Source: Peribacillus frigoritolerans (GTDB lineage: Bacteria > Bacillota > Bacilli > Bacillales > DSM-1321). From it: DNA of 64,000 nucleotides. Position numbers and translations under genes: made by a program. The notes beneath the pieces are model-generated. The model searched no databases. It was not told where the DNA came from and was given only the letters and a program-made list of their open reading frames with translations. The DNA lies in assembly GCF_040250305.1 (NCBI RefSeq), contig NZ_CP158190.1:1830001-1894000 (forward strand), written 5' to 3'. This document shows positions 29,849 through 39,195 of the stretch, in pieces (position 1 is the first letter of the stretch; each line of letters opens with the position of its first letter).

Positions 29849-31129
29849 ATGTCTATTGCTTCCGAAACAATTACGGAAAAAAGCGGCTACAAGCTTCATG
29901 TGGTCCGGACGGATAAATATAAAACGAATACTCTCGTGCTCAAGATGAAAGCCCCGTTGACAAAAGAGGACGTTACATATCGTGCATTGCTGCCATATGT
30001 GTTACAAAGCAATACAAGTAAATATCCTACAACACCCGAGCTTCGATCTTATCTTGATGATTTATATGGAGCAGGGTTTTATGTCGATGTAGCTAAAAAA
30101 GGCGAATATCAAATCATAAGTTTTACGATCGATATCGTCAATGAAAAATTCCTTAGTGATTCAACCCCGCTTCTCGAAAAGGCTTTTGGGTTATTATCAG
30201 AGGTGATCTTTAATCCGAAGAAGAATGGCGAAGCCTTTGACTCTAAAACGGTTTCCAATGAAATCCGTTCTTTAAAACAGCGGATTCAATCCATTTCCGA
30301 TGATAAAATGCGATATTCAGCTACACGCCTTGTAGAGGAAATGTGTAAAAACGAACCATATGCTTTAGAAGCGAGCGGTAATCTTCAAGACTTGGAAACG
30401 ATGACTCCCGAGTCCCTTTTCGCCTATTACAAAAAAGTGCTGGCGGAGGATGAAATCGATTTATATGTAATCGGTGACATCGATCAATCGGAAGTGCAGG
30501 CTCTGGCTGACAAGTATGTTTCATTGCAAGAACGAGTGCCTGTGAGACTGCCAGGGAAGACGGGCAAGGTAGTGGAGAAGGAAAAAGAAATCATTGAGAA
30601 TTCGGATGTGAAGCAAGGGAAATTGAATATCGGTTATCGAACCCAAGTTGCCTACGGTGATCCGGATTATTATGCACTTCAGCTTTTCAATGGGATTTTT
30701 GGTGGCTTTTCACATTCAAAACTTTTCATCAATGTCCGGGAGAAGGCCAGCCTTGCTTATTATGCAGCTTCGAGGCTCGAAAGTCATAAAGGTCTATTAA
30801 TGGTCATGGCCGGCATTGAAAATGCCAACTACAAGCAGGCATTGGATATCATTCATGCGCAAATGAAGGAAATGAAGCAAGGGAACTTTTCCGAAGAAGA
30901 GCTGGCGCAGACAAAGGCGGTCGTTAAGAACCAACTCCTTGAAACCATTGACGTTTCGAGAGGACTTGTGGAAATTTTATATCATAATGTGGTTTCCGGG
31001 CAGGATATATCACTCGACGAGTGGTTTGCAAACACAGAGCGGACGACAAAGGAAGAAATCATTGCAGTTGGTCAAAAAATTCAGCTTGATACGATTTATT
31101 TCCTAACGGAAGAGGAGGTGCAAGGGTAA
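29849..31129 (+). CDS. ymfF: M16-like protein YmfF, EF-P modification-associated
   Basis: A 426-residue M16 (insulinase) family protein without an HxxEH zinc motif in the first domain, so presumably a non-catalytic partner of YmfH. In Bacillus, ymfF, ymfH and ymfI are grouped, and YmfI acts in 5-aminopentanol modification of elongation factor P; association of YmfF/H with this pathway is from annotation practice. The ATG follows TGAGGAGGATTATTC. The stop overlaps the ymfH start by one base. Confidence 0.9.
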   Translation: MSIASETITEKSGYKLHVVRTDKYKTNTLVLKMKAPLTKEDVTYRALLPYVLQSNTSKYPTTPELRSYLDDLYGAGFYVDVAKKGEYQIISFTIDIVNEKFLSDSTPLLEKAFGLLSEVIFNPKKNGEAFDSKTVSNEIRSLKQRIQSISDDKMRYSATRLVEEMCKNEPYALEASGNLQDLETMTPESLFAYYKKVLAEDEIDLYVIGDIDQSEVQALADKYVSLQERVPVRLPGKTGKVVEKEKEIIENSDVKQGKLNIGYRTQVAYGDPDYYALQLFNGIFGGFSHSKLFINVREKASLAYYAASRLESHKGLLMVMAGIENANYKQALDIIHAQMKEMKQGNFSEEELAQTKAVVKNQLLETIDVSRGLVEILYHNVVSGQDISLDEWFANTERTTKEEIIAVGQKIQLDTIYFLTEEEVQG

Positions 31130-32415
31130 TGGAAAAAATAGCATTCACTCAATTGAAAGAAGAACTTTTCCATGAAAAAATGGATAATGGCCTAGAAGTG
31201 TATATTCTTCCGAAAAGTGGCTTCAATAAATCATTTGCCACTTTCACGACGAATTATGGTTCGATCGACAACCATTTCAAACCTTTGAATGAAACGGAAT
31301 TCACTAAAGTACCTGATGGAATTGCCCATTTTCTTGAACATAAGCTTTTTGAAAAGGAAGATGGAGATGTTTTTCAGCAATTTTCAAAGCAGGGAGCATC
31401 TGCAAATGCCTTTACTTCTTTCACCCGTACAGCTTATTTATTTTCCAGCACGTCCGATTTCGATAGGAATCTAACTACCTTAATCGACTTTGTCCAGGAT
31501 CCTTACTTTTCGGAAAAGACGGTAGAGAAGGAAAAAGGAATCATTGGGCAGGAAATCAATATGTATGATGATAATTCGGACTGGCGATTATATTTCGGAA
31601 CGATAGCCAATATGTATCATCAGCATCCCGTGAAAATCGATATCGCCGGTACTGTGGAATCCATTGCAGATATTACGAAGGATATGCTTTACGAATGTTA
31701 TAATACGTTTTATCATCCTAGCAACATGCTCCTATTCGTGGTAGGACCGGTGGATGTCGAAAGCACCATGAAGCTGATTCGGGATAATCAAAATAATAAA
31801 GGATACAACGAACAACCTGAGGTGGAACGTAAGTTTGACCAAGAGCCGGAAATCGTTGCCAAGGATAAGGAAGTCTTAAGAATGAATGTCCAGACACCAA
31901 AAGTGATGCTGGGAATCAAGGCGACCAATGTCCATCAATCCGGTTTACAGCTTTTGAAAAGGGAATTGGCAACCAATATTTATCTGGAAATGCTGTTCGG
32001 CAAAAGTTCACCTTTGCATGAGGAGCTATATGAGGAAGGATTGATCGATCAAAGCTTCTCATATGATTATACACAGGAACAAGGTTTTGGATTTGCGTTA
32101 ATTGGCGGGGACAGTGCCAAACCTGATGAGTTGACGGAGTCTTTATTTGGTATCCTGCATAAATCAAAAGCCGGAACCGGCCTGAATGAAGAAAGCCTGC
32201 AAAGGACAATCAAGAAAAAAATCGGTTCTTTCCTTCGTTCTCTGAATTCGCCGGAATATATAGCGAATCAATTCACCAGATATGCATTCAATGATATGAA
32301 CTTGTTCGATGTTGTATCAGTATTGGAAAAACTAACGATCGAAGATATCAGGGAGGTCGCCAAGGACTTAATATCCGATGAACGGATGACAGTCTGTCAG
32401 GTACTTCCTAAATAA
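31129..32415 (+). CDS. ymfH: M16-family peptidase YmfH, EF-P modification-associated
   Basis: A 428-residue M16 peptidase with the zinc motif HFLEH at about residues 66-70 and the second glutamate region KEKGIIGQEINMYDD. This is the likely catalytic member of the YmfF/YmfH pair. RBS GAGGTG lies in the ymfF end; the genes overlap (TAATG). Its physiological substrate is not known to me. Confidence 0.92.
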   Translation: MEKIAFTQLKEELFHEKMDNGLEVYILPKSGFNKSFATFTTNYGSIDNHFKPLNETEFTKVPDGIAHFLEHKLFEKEDGDVFQQFSKQGASANAFTSFTRTAYLFSSTSDFDRNLTTLIDFVQDPYFSEKTVEKEKGIIGQEINMYDDNSDWRLYFGTIANMYHQHPVKIDIAGTVESIADITKDMLYECYNTFYHPSNMLLFVVGPVDVESTMKLIRDNQNNKGYNEQPEVERKFDQEPEIVAKDKEVLRMNVQTPKVMLGIKATNVHQSGLQLLKRELATNIYLEMLFGKSSPLHEELYEEGLIDQSFSYDYTQEQGFGFALIGGDSAKPDELTESLFGILHKSKAGTGLNEESLQRTIKKKIGSFLRSLNSPEYIANQFTRYAFNDMNLFDVVSVLEKLTIEDIREVAKDLISDERMTVCQVLPK

Positions 32416-32433
32416 TATAAAGGGGGCTCGAAT

Positions 32434-33159
32434 GTGGGGAAACGTTTTGCCCTTATTACTGGAGCCAGTGGAGGGATCGGCCGGGAAATCGCTATAAAGC
32501 TCGCCGAGGAGAATTATTCACTTTATCTACATTATAACAGCAATGAAGAAGCGATACTTGAATTGATTGAAGAACTGAAGCCCCATCAAGTCGAACTTAT
32601 TCCGGTTCAAGCGGATTTGGCTGCACCGGATGGATACAAGAAATTGGCGGAAAATATCTTTGCCCTCCATGCAATCGTCCTCAATAGTGGCAATAGCTAT
32701 TATGGGCTAATATCAGACATGGATGAGAAAATCGTTAATGAAATGGTGCAGCTGCATGTAACGAGCCCTTTCCAATTAACAAAGGAACTGCTTCCAAAGC
32801 TTATGTACCAAGAACAGGCTGCCATCGTTGCGGTCACATCGATTTGGGGGCAGACAGGTGCATCCTGTGAAGTCTTATATTCAATGGTCAAGGGCAGTCA
32901 AAATGCTTTTATCAAAGCGCTTAGTAAAGAAGTCTCGCTTAATGGAATCCGGGTGAATGCTGTTGCCCCCGGTGCGATTTCCACTTCCATGCTCGAATCT
33001 TTCAGTGCAGAAGATCTGGAGATCATCAAAGGCGATATCCCGATGGGCAGGATGGGACATTCCAAAGAAGTCGCAGAGGCCGTATACTACTTGCTTTCCG
33101 ACAAGTCATCCTATATAACCGGGCAAATTTTAGGCGTAAATGGCGGATGGTACACATGA
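32434..33159 (+). CDS. ymfI: SDR oxidoreductase YmfI, EF-P 5-aminopentanone reductase
   Basis: A 241-residue short-chain dehydrogenase: NAD(P) motif TGASGGIG at about 9-16 and the catalytic YSMVK (YxxxK) near residue 149. In B. subtilis YmfI reduces the aminopentanone on EF-P Lys32, a modification needed for swarming. It resembles FabG, but the context after ymfFH supports YmfI. GTG start after TAAAGGGGGCTCGAAT. Confidence 0.92.
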   Translation: MGKRFALITGASGGIGREIAIKLAEENYSLYLHYNSNEEAILELIEELKPHQVELIPVQADLAAPDGYKKLAENIFALHAIVLNSGNSYYGLISDMDEKIVNEMVQLHVTSPFQLTKELLPKLMYQEQAAIVAVTSIWGQTGASCEVLYSMVKGSQNAFIKALSKEVSLNGIRVNAVAPGAISTSMLESFSAEDLEIIKGDIPMGRMGHSKEVAEAVYYLLSDKSSYITGQILGVNGGWYT

Positions 33160-33239
33160 TTTTTTTTAAGACATGTATAATTTCCTCGGTTCCTTCACAA
33201 AATATCTATGTACTATTTTGAAGGAAAGGGTGACCATTC

Positions 33240-33497
33240 ATGTCTGTACTGGACAATTGGGATCAATGGAAAAACTTCTTAGGCGACAGATTACATCAAG
33301 GTGAACAACAAGGTTTGTCAGGAAGCGCTGTTAACAACTTGGCTTACGAAATCGGTGATTACCTGGCTAACCAGGTTGAGCCCCAGAATGATCAAGAGAA
33401 AGTGCTTGCTGATCTTTGGTCGGTCGCAAGTGATGAAGAAAAACATGCCATGGCAAGTGTCATGGTCAAGTTAGTCGAGAACAATGGAACGAAGTAA
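33240..33497 (+). CDS. ymfJ: DUF3243 family protein YmfJ
   Basis: An 85-residue soluble protein beginning MSVLDNWDQWKNFLGDRLHQ, DUF3243 family, always found near ymfI/ymfK in Bacilli. Function unknown. GAAAGGGTGACC precedes the ATG. A terminator follows, so it may be monocistronic or the end of the ymfFHI operon. Confidence 0.9.
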   Translation: MSVLDNWDQWKNFLGDRLHQGEQQGLSGSAVNNLAYEIGDYLANQVEPQNDQEKVLADLWSVASDEEKHAMASVMVKLVENNGTK

Positions 33498-33509
33498 AAT
33501 ATCAATCCA

Positions 33510-33540
33510 AAGGCCCTGTTATTAATTAACAGGGCCTTTT
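33510..33540 (+). terminator. Terminator after ymfJ
   Basis: AAGGCCCTGTT/AACAGGGCCTT perfect stem with an ATTAATT loop, followed by TT. Confidence 0.88.
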
Positions 33541-33737
33541 GGGTTTAAGTGGCTGACTATTTATCCTCTTATATAAAAATGAATATTTTTCTAGGGTTTT
33601 TCCTTTTAACTTATCACGAAATGCTATATTATAGAAGCTAGACAATTAATATTAAAGTGTTGAGACCTTGAAATTTACGATGGATAAGTTTTTTGCCCTG
33701 AGTAGGGTAAAAGCTTTTAGGCTTAAGGAGTGTTATC

Positions 33738-34529
33738 GTGGATAATAAAGAATGGTATTTTGAATATGAAATCCAAGTCAACCGTCCTGGTTTATTAGGG
33801 GATATTTCATCTCTTCTGGGTATGCTTTCCATTAATATCATCACCATTAACGGGGTCGATGAAGGCAGGCGTGGTTTACTTTTGTTGGCGAAAGACAGCC
33901 GTAATATAGAAAGATTCGAGTCAATCCTCCGTACGATGGATACGATAAAGGTCATTAAGCTGAGGGAACCTAAATTGCGTGATCGCCTCGCAGTCAGGCA
34001 TGGACGTTATATTCAGCGCGATGCCGATGAGAAGAACACCTTTAGGTTTGTCCGTGATGAACTGGGCTTGCTTGTCGATTTCCTGGCCGAGCTGTTTAAA
34101 CAGGAAGGTCATAAATTGATCGGGATACGGGGGATGCCTCGTGTCGGGAAAACTGAATCCATCGTAGCCTCGAGTGTATGTGCTAATAAGAGATGGTTGT
34201 TTGTGTCATCGACCCTTTTAAAGCAGACTATCCGCAGTCAGCTTATTGAGGATGAATATAATAATGATAATTTGTTCATTTTAGATGGAATTGTTTCCAC
34301 TCGCCGTGCAAATGAGCGTCATTGGCAGTTGATTCGCGAAATAATGAGGCTTGATGCTGTCAAAGTAATCGAACATCCGGATGTTTTTGTCCAAAATACA
34401 GAGTATACCCTCGAAGACTTTGATTATATTATTGAATTGCGAAACAATCCTGAAGAAGAAATAACATATGAAGTTGTCGACCAAAAAGACCAGTTTTCAG
34501 GGTCCGATTTTGGTTCCTTTGACTTTTAA
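33738..34529 (+). CDS. ymfK: DUF3388 protein YmfK with ACT-like and P-loop-like regions
   Basis: A 263-residue conserved Bacillus protein of unknown function. The first 75 residues look like an ACT domain (EYEIQVNRPGLLGDISSLLG). A P-loop-like sequence GMPRVGKTE lies near residue 134, followed by a Walker-B-like NLFILDGIV near residue 176. Whether it binds ATP is untested here. GTG start after TTAAGGAGTGTTATC. It is 17 bp upstream of ymfM, probably cotranscribed. Confidence 0.88.
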   Translation: MDNKEWYFEYEIQVNRPGLLGDISSLLGMLSINIITINGVDEGRRGLLLLAKDSRNIERFESILRTMDTIKVIKLREPKLRDRLAVRHGRYIQRDADEKNTFRFVRDELGLLVDFLAELFKQEGHKLIGIRGMPRVGKTESIVASSVCANKRWLFVSSTLLKQTIRSQLIEDEYNNDNLFILDGIVSTRRANERHWQLIREIMRLDAVKVIEHPDVFVQNTEYTLEDFDYIIELRNNPEEEITYEVVDQKDQFSGSDFGSFDF

Positions 34530-34546
34530 AATGGCAGGTGTTTTAT

Positions 34547-35443
34547 TTGACTGAGTTAGGTAATCGATTAAAGGAAGCTAGGGAAGCCAAAGGCCTTAGC
34601 TTAGAAGATTTGCAGGAATTAACGAAGATTCAAAAGCGTTACCTTATAGGCATTGAAGAGGGAAATTACAGTATGATGCCTGGAAAGTTCTATGTACGGG
34701 CATTCATAAAGCAATATTGTGAAGCGGTCGGACTGGACCCAGAAGAGATTTTCGAACAATATAAGAGTGAAGTGCCATCAGTCTATAGCGAGGAATTGCC
34801 AGAACAGCTTTCAAGGGTCCAATCCCGGAAAACTTTACCGGCAGGAGATTCAAAGGTTGTGGAAATGTTACCGAAGATCCTGGCTGTCGTTTTAGTAATT
34901 GGTGCGGCCGTTTTGATATGGGTACTGGTATCGAATTATATGAGTAACCCAGATAATGATGATAAAAAGAACGCTAAAGAGAATGAAGCTGTGGGCTACA
35001 ATAAAAGTGATGGGTTTAACGAAGAAAAAGAGAATGCAGACAAAAAACAGAATGAAGAAAAATCAGTGTCTGATAAGAAGAATGAAGATGATGAAGTTGT
35101 CAAAGATGAAGAGAAAGAGCAAAAACTTGCTGTTACAAGTTCCAGCGGTAAAAATAGTACGTATGAATTAAAAAATACCGATACCTTTAAATTAAAGGTG
35201 ACATCAAAAGGCTCACCATGGGTCGGCATAAAAAATGGTGAAGGTAAATTACTATTCCAGGGCACAATCGACAAGGACAAAAGCCAGGAAATTGATTTCA
35301 CCAATGAAAAAGAAGCTGTCATCAATATAGGCAGAGCATATGAAACTGAGATTTATGTGAATGATGAGAAGCTGGAGTATTCCATTTCACCGACTGAAGT
35401 GAATACGCAATTGGTTACGATACAATTTACGAAAGCCGAATAG
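34547..35443 (+). CDS. ymfM: RodZ-like membrane protein YmfM (HTH_25, DUF4115)
   Basis: A bitopic protein of about 298 residues. The N-terminal HTH_25 domain (about 1-75: TELGNRLKEAREAKGLSLED, then KIQKRYLIGIEEGNY) is cytosolic; a transmembrane helix spans about 107-128 (ILAVVLVIGAAVLIWVLV); a Glu/Lys/Asn-rich linker precedes the DUF4115 domain outside. RodZ links MreB to the cell wall machinery. TTG at 34547 with AGGTG upstream is preferred over a GTG nine bases earlier that is part of that RBS. Confidence 0.9.
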   Translation: MTELGNRLKEAREAKGLSLEDLQELTKIQKRYLIGIEEGNYSMMPGKFYVRAFIKQYCEAVGLDPEEIFEQYKSEVPSVYSEELPEQLSRVQSRKTLPAGDSKVVEMLPKILAVVLVIGAAVLIWVLVSNYMSNPDNDDKKNAKENEAVGYNKSDGFNEEKENADKKQNEEKSVSDKKNEDDEVVKDEEKEQKLAVTSSSGKNSTYELKNTDTFKLKVTSKGSPWVGIKNGEGKLLFQGTIDKDKSQEIDFTNEKEAVINIGRAYETEIYVNDEKLEYSISPTEVNTQLVTIQFTKAE

Positions 35444-35466
35444 TCATCTTATAGATGACTATTTTT
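35442..35466 (+). terminator. Terminator overlapping the ymfM stop
   Basis: AGTCATCT/AGATGACT around TAT, followed by ATTTTTG. The stem begins inside the ymfM stop codon. Confidence 0.78.
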
Positions 35467-35607
35467 GCTCTATATAATAGTAAGGCGGCTGGAAATGGAT
35501 TTCCCGGCATATAAGATTGGATTTTGAGTTAAATTATACATAAAAGCGTATTTTAGATCTAAGACGCAGGCCCGAATGGCAGGCGTAAATTTTGGAGGTT
35601 AAAAGTT

Positions 35608-36192
35608 TTGAATCTGCCTAATAAGATTACAGTAGCAAGAATCTGTTTAATACCAGTATTTTTAATCATCATGCTCGTTCCTTTTTCATGGGGGACGCTG
35701 ACTTGGGGAGAATACAGTTTGCCAGTGGCGCACTTAGCTGGAGCCATCCTCTTTATTATCGCTTCCACTACGGATTGGATCGATGGCCATTTTGCCAGAA
35801 AATATAATATGATTACTGATTTAGGGAAATTTTTAGATCCATTGGCTGATAAGCTTCTGGTTTCGGCTGCCTTAATCGTTTTGGTTGATCTAGATTTAAT
35901 GTACGGTCAATCATGGATCGCCATCGTGATCATAAGTCGCGAGTTTGCAGTCACCGGATTGCGTTTGGTGCTAGCGGGTACAGGGGAAGTGGTTGCAGCG
36001 AACCAGCTTGGTAAAATTAAAACATGGGCACAAATTGTTTCCATTTCAGCTTTATTGCTGCATAACCTTCCATTTGCCCTCATTTCACTTCCATTTGCCA
36101 ATATCGCATTATGGATTGCATTAATCTTTACAATCTGGTCTGGTTTGGATTATTTTATAAAAAACAAAGAAGTATTTGTTAATTCAAAGTAA
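35608..36192 (+). CDS. pgsA: CDP-diacylglycerol-glycerol-3-phosphate 3-phosphatidyltransferase
   Basis: Makes phosphatidylglycerol phosphate at the membrane. The 194-residue protein contains the CDP-alcohol phosphotransferase signature DGHFAR (about 53-58) through GKFLDPLADK, with the three aspartates in place, and several hydrophobic helices. TTG start after TTTTGGAGGTTAAAAG. cinA starts 23 bp after it; pgsA-cinA-recA is the usual order. Confidence 0.95.
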   Translation: MNLPNKITVARICLIPVFLIIMLVPFSWGTLTWGEYSLPVAHLAGAILFIIASTTDWIDGHFARKYNMITDLGKFLDPLADKLLVSAALIVLVDLDLMYGQSWIAIVIISREFAVTGLRLVLAGTGEVVAANQLGKIKTWAQIVSISALLLHNLPFALISLPFANIALWIALIFTIWSGLDYFIKNKEVFVNSK

Positions 36193-36215
36193 AAACGAAT
36201 GGTGGTTTTGAAAAG

Positions 36216-37448
36216 ATGGATGCAGAAATCATTGCAGTGGGCTCAGAGCTTCTTTTAGGACAAATCAATAACACTAATGGAAGGTTCTTATCGCAGCAGT
36301 TTGCGGAAATGGGTATCAACGTTTTTTACCATACTGTCGTCGGGGATAACGACCGCCGTTTACAACAAGCTATAGAAATCGCTGAATCGAGGGCGAACTT
36401 GATTGTTTTTACCGGTGGACTCGGTCCTACCAAAGATGATTTAACGAAAGAAACGATTGCTCGCCATATAGGGAAAAAGCTCGTTTTTAATGATGAAGCT
36501 TTGCAATCCATTGAAGCTTACTTCCAAAAACGGGAACGGCCGATGACGGAAAACAACAAAAAACAGGCCCTTGTCTTAGAAGGCAGTGAAGTGTTGGCAA
36601 ACGATCATGGCATGGCACCGGGAATGGTCTTGTCCAAATCCGGGATTACATATATGCTTCTCCCTGGTCCGCCAAGTGAAATGGAGCCGATGTTTTTAAG
36701 TTATGGTTATGAAAAGATCATGAATAAACTGGAAAAGCATGAACGGATCGATTCCAAGGTTCTTCGGTTCTACGGTATAGGTGAAGCCGAACTGGAAACG
36801 GTGATTGAAGATCTTCTTGTCAATCAAACGAATCCGACAATTGCTCCGCTGGCAGCCGAAGGGGAAGTGACGTTAAGGATCACCGCTAAAGACTCTTCTA
36901 AAGAAAAATGCGAAGAGCTTATTTTAGAAACGGAAAAAGAAATTCTTAGCAGGGTCGGTAAGTTCCATTATGGAAGTGATAATACTTCGCTAATAAAGGA
37001 ACTTGTAAAAGAATTAACGGTCCGCAAGCTTTCAATTGCGGCAGCTGAAAGCTTGACCGGAGGGATGTTCCAAGAACAGCTGACAACCATTCCTGGCGCC
37101 GGTAAGGTCTTCAAAGGCGGAATTGTCTGCTATACGAATGATGCGAAGTCGAACGTCCTTGGCGTCAGCGATGATACCATATCTGAGCATGGGGTGGTCA
37201 GCGGTGAGTGTGCAATGGAAATGGCCTCTAATGTCCGGAGCAAGCTCAATGCGGATGTAGGCATAAGCTTTACGGGTGTTGCAGGTCCGGATGAACAAGA
37301 AGGCAAGCCTGTAGGGACAGTATTCATTGGCATTTCCTATCGGGATGGAAACACTCATTTCAAGGAGTTGAATCTTTCCGGAAGCAGGGCGCAAAACCGG
37401 ATTCGGAGTGTGAAGTACGGCTGTCATTACCTATTAAGGGATTTATAA
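36216..37448 (+). CDS. cinA: CinA family protein (competence/damage-inducible)
   Basis: A 410-residue two-domain CinA: an N-terminal molybdopterin-binding-like (COG1058) domain (1-about 170, FTGGLGPTKDDLTKE) and a C-terminal PncC-like NMN deamidase domain (about 255-405, AAESLTGGMFQEQLTTIPGA). Involved in competence and possibly pyridine nucleotide recycling. Here a terminator and an independent LexA-controlled promoter separate it from recA. Confidence 0.95.
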   Translation: MDAEIIAVGSELLLGQINNTNGRFLSQQFAEMGINVFYHTVVGDNDRRLQQAIEIAESRANLIVFTGGLGPTKDDLTKETIARHIGKKLVFNDEALQSIEAYFQKRERPMTENNKKQALVLEGSEVLANDHGMAPGMVLSKSGITYMLLPGPPSEMEPMFLSYGYEKIMNKLEKHERIDSKVLRFYGIGEAELETVIEDLLVNQTNPTIAPLAAEGEVTLRITAKDSSKEKCEELILETEKEILSRVGKFHYGSDNTSLIKELVKELTVRKLSIAAAESLTGGMFQEQLTTIPGAGKVFKGGIVCYTNDAKSNVLGVSDDTISEHGVVSGECAMEMASNVRSKLNADVGISFTGVAGPDEQEGKPVGTVFIGISYRDGNTHFKELNLSGSRAQNRIRSVKYGCHYLLRDL

Positions 37449-37456
37449 ATGCTATA

Positions 37457-37484
37457 AGCAGAGCTTTTTCAGCTCTGCTTTTTA
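37457..37484 (+). terminator. Terminator after cinA
   Basis: AGCAGAGC/GCTCTGCT around TTTTTCA, followed by TTTTA. Confidence 0.88.
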
Positions 37485-37636
37485 TTTGGTTTTAGAAGTT
37501 TGTTTCTTGAAAAATAGGGAAAAAAAGAAAAAAGTTAATTCAATGAAAATGTTTTTTTCAGGGAGCAAGTGAAAGGAAATGGAGATTTCTTAAAGATAAA
37601 ACGTTTTTTTACAGAGAATACCCCGAAAGAAAAAAA

Positions 37637-37650
37637 CGAATGAATGTTCG
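37637..37650 (+). promoter_or_regulatory. LexA (DinR) box upstream of recA
   Basis: CGAATGAATGTTCG matches the Bacillus SOS box CGAACnnnnGTTCG with one mismatch. It lies 9 bp upstream of the recA -35 box, as expected for SOS control of recA. Confidence 0.82.
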
Positions 37651-37659
37651 ACTTTTTGC

Positions 37660-37688
37660 TTGGCAAAATTGTAAAAAGAGTATATAGT
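37660..37688 (+). promoter_or_regulatory. Sigma-A promoter of recA
   Basis: TTGGCA (37660-37665), 17-bp spacer, TATAGT (37683-37688); followed by about 107 bp of leader before the GTG start. Confidence 0.82.
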
Positions 37689-37795
37689 AAAGATAGGTTT
37701 TGAGACAGGATGCAAACCTTGATCTCGAATAATTGCTAACGTAAGTACACCTTTAATCGGACAGCCGATTATTTGAATATAGAGGAGGAAATTGA

Positions 37796-38842
37796 GTGAG
37801 TGATCGTCAAGCGGCTTTAGATATGGCGTTAAAACAAATTGAAAAACAATTTGGTAAAGGTTCTATTATGAAACTTGGGGAACAGTCTGATCGTAGGATT
37901 TCAACGATTTCAAGCGGTTCTTTAGCATTGGACGTAGCATTGGGAGTGGGCGGATATCCAAGAGGCCGGGTCATTGAGATATATGGACCTGAAAGCTCCG
38001 GTAAAACGACTGTTGCATTACATGCTATTGCAGAAGTACAAAAGACTGGCGGCACGGCTGCATTCATTGATGCAGAGCATGCTTTAGATCCAGCATATTC
38101 AGAAAAACTTGGTGTGAATATCGATGACTTACTGCTTTCACAGCCTGATACGGGTGAACAGGCCTTGGAGATCGCTGAAGCATTAGTTCGAAGTGGAGCG
38201 GTGGATATCATTGTCATTGATTCGGTGGCAGCACTTGTTCCTAAAGCTGAAATCGAAGGCGAAATGGGAGATTCCCATATGGGTCTTCAAGCGCGGATGA
38301 TGTCCCAGGCGCTTAGAAAACTGTCTGGTGCCATTAATAAATCAAATACCATTGCCATTTTCATTAACCAAGTCCGTGAAAAAATCGGTGTTATGTTTGG
38401 GAACCCTGAAACGACTCCGGGAGGCCGGGCATTGAAGTTCTATTCAACTGTTCGTCTGGAAGTGCGCCGTGCGGAACAATTAAAACAGGGTAATGAAATC
38501 GTCGGTAATAAAACGAAAATCAAAGTTGTTAAAAACAAGGTTGCTCCACCATTCCGTCAAGCGGAAGTTGACATCATGTATGGTCAAGGGATTTCCCAGG
38601 AAGGTGAAATCATCGATATGGGTGCAGATCTTGATATCGTCCTTAAAAGCGGTTCGTGGTATTCATACAATGAAGAGCGTGTCGGACAAGGCCGCGAAAA
38701 TGCGAAGCTGTTCTTGAAAGAAAATCAGGATATCGCTCAGGAAATTTCTCAGAAAATCAGAGATCACTATAATCTCGATGGAGAGCATGAATTACCGCCA
38801 GAAGAAAATGAACCAGAAGAGCATTTTGAATTGCTTGATTAA
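37796..38842 (+). CDS. recA: Recombinase RecA
   Basis: ATP-dependent strand exchange protein and LexA co-protease. 348 residues, with Walker A GPESSGKT near residues 64-71, the MAW region ([14 protein letters not shown]), and loop L2 ([20 protein letters not shown]). The C-terminal tail is acidic ([12 protein letters not shown]). GTG start after TAGAGGAGGAAATTGA. SOS-regulated as judged by the upstream LexA box. Confidence 0.99.
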   Translation: MSDRQAALDMALKQIEKQFGKGSIMKLGEQSDRRISTISSGSLALDVALGVGGYPRGRVIEIYGPESSGKTTVALHAIAEVQKTGGTAAFIDAEHALDPAYSEKLGVNIDDLLLSQPDTGEQALEIAEALVRSGAVDIIVIDSVAALVPKAEIEGEMGDSHMGLQARMMSQALRKLSGAINKSNTIAIFINQVREKIGVMFGNPETTPGGRALKFYSTVRLEVRRAEQLKQGNEIVGNKTKIKVVKNKVAPPFRQAEVDIMYGQGISQEGEIIDMGADLDIVLKSGSWYSYNEERVGQGRENAKLFLKENQDIAQEISQKIRDHYNLDGEHELPPEENEPEEHFELLD

Positions 38843-38852
38843 TGGTATTTGG

Positions 38853-38886
38853 AAAAGGCCTAAGCTTGTTCGCTTAGGCCTTTTCT
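38853..38886 (+). terminator. Terminator after recA
   Basis: AAAAGGCCTAAGC/GCTTAGGCCTTTT perfect stem with loop TTGTTC. Confidence 0.94.
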
Positions 38887-39033
38887 ATATATTTTGAGAA
38901 AAGTGTGAAATTTTCAGCGGAATAAATGGCATTGAAATCAGATTTACAGACTTCTTCCATAAAGAATGCTGTACATTATGATGGTTGATATTAAGAAAAC
39001 TTGAATAATCATTGATACATAAGGGACAAACGC

Positions 39034-39062
39034 TTGACAATAAAAATTCTCAACTATACAAT
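39034..39062 (+). promoter_or_regulatory. Sigma-A promoter of rny
   Basis: Perfect TTGACA (39034-39039), 17-bp spacer, TACAAT (39057-39062). The recA-rny gap of 353 bp contains this promoter, the recA terminator and an AT-rich leader of about 130 nt, and no gene. Confidence 0.88.
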
Positions 39063-39195
39063 TAATATGTATATTTTACAATTTTTCAAACTAAAATTTT
39101 GAAAATTAAGTGCTGTATATTGAATTTATGTGCAATGTACTTGCCGACAGTTCAACATTTTATGTAAAAAGTTCATAGCAAGGGGAGGTGAAACG

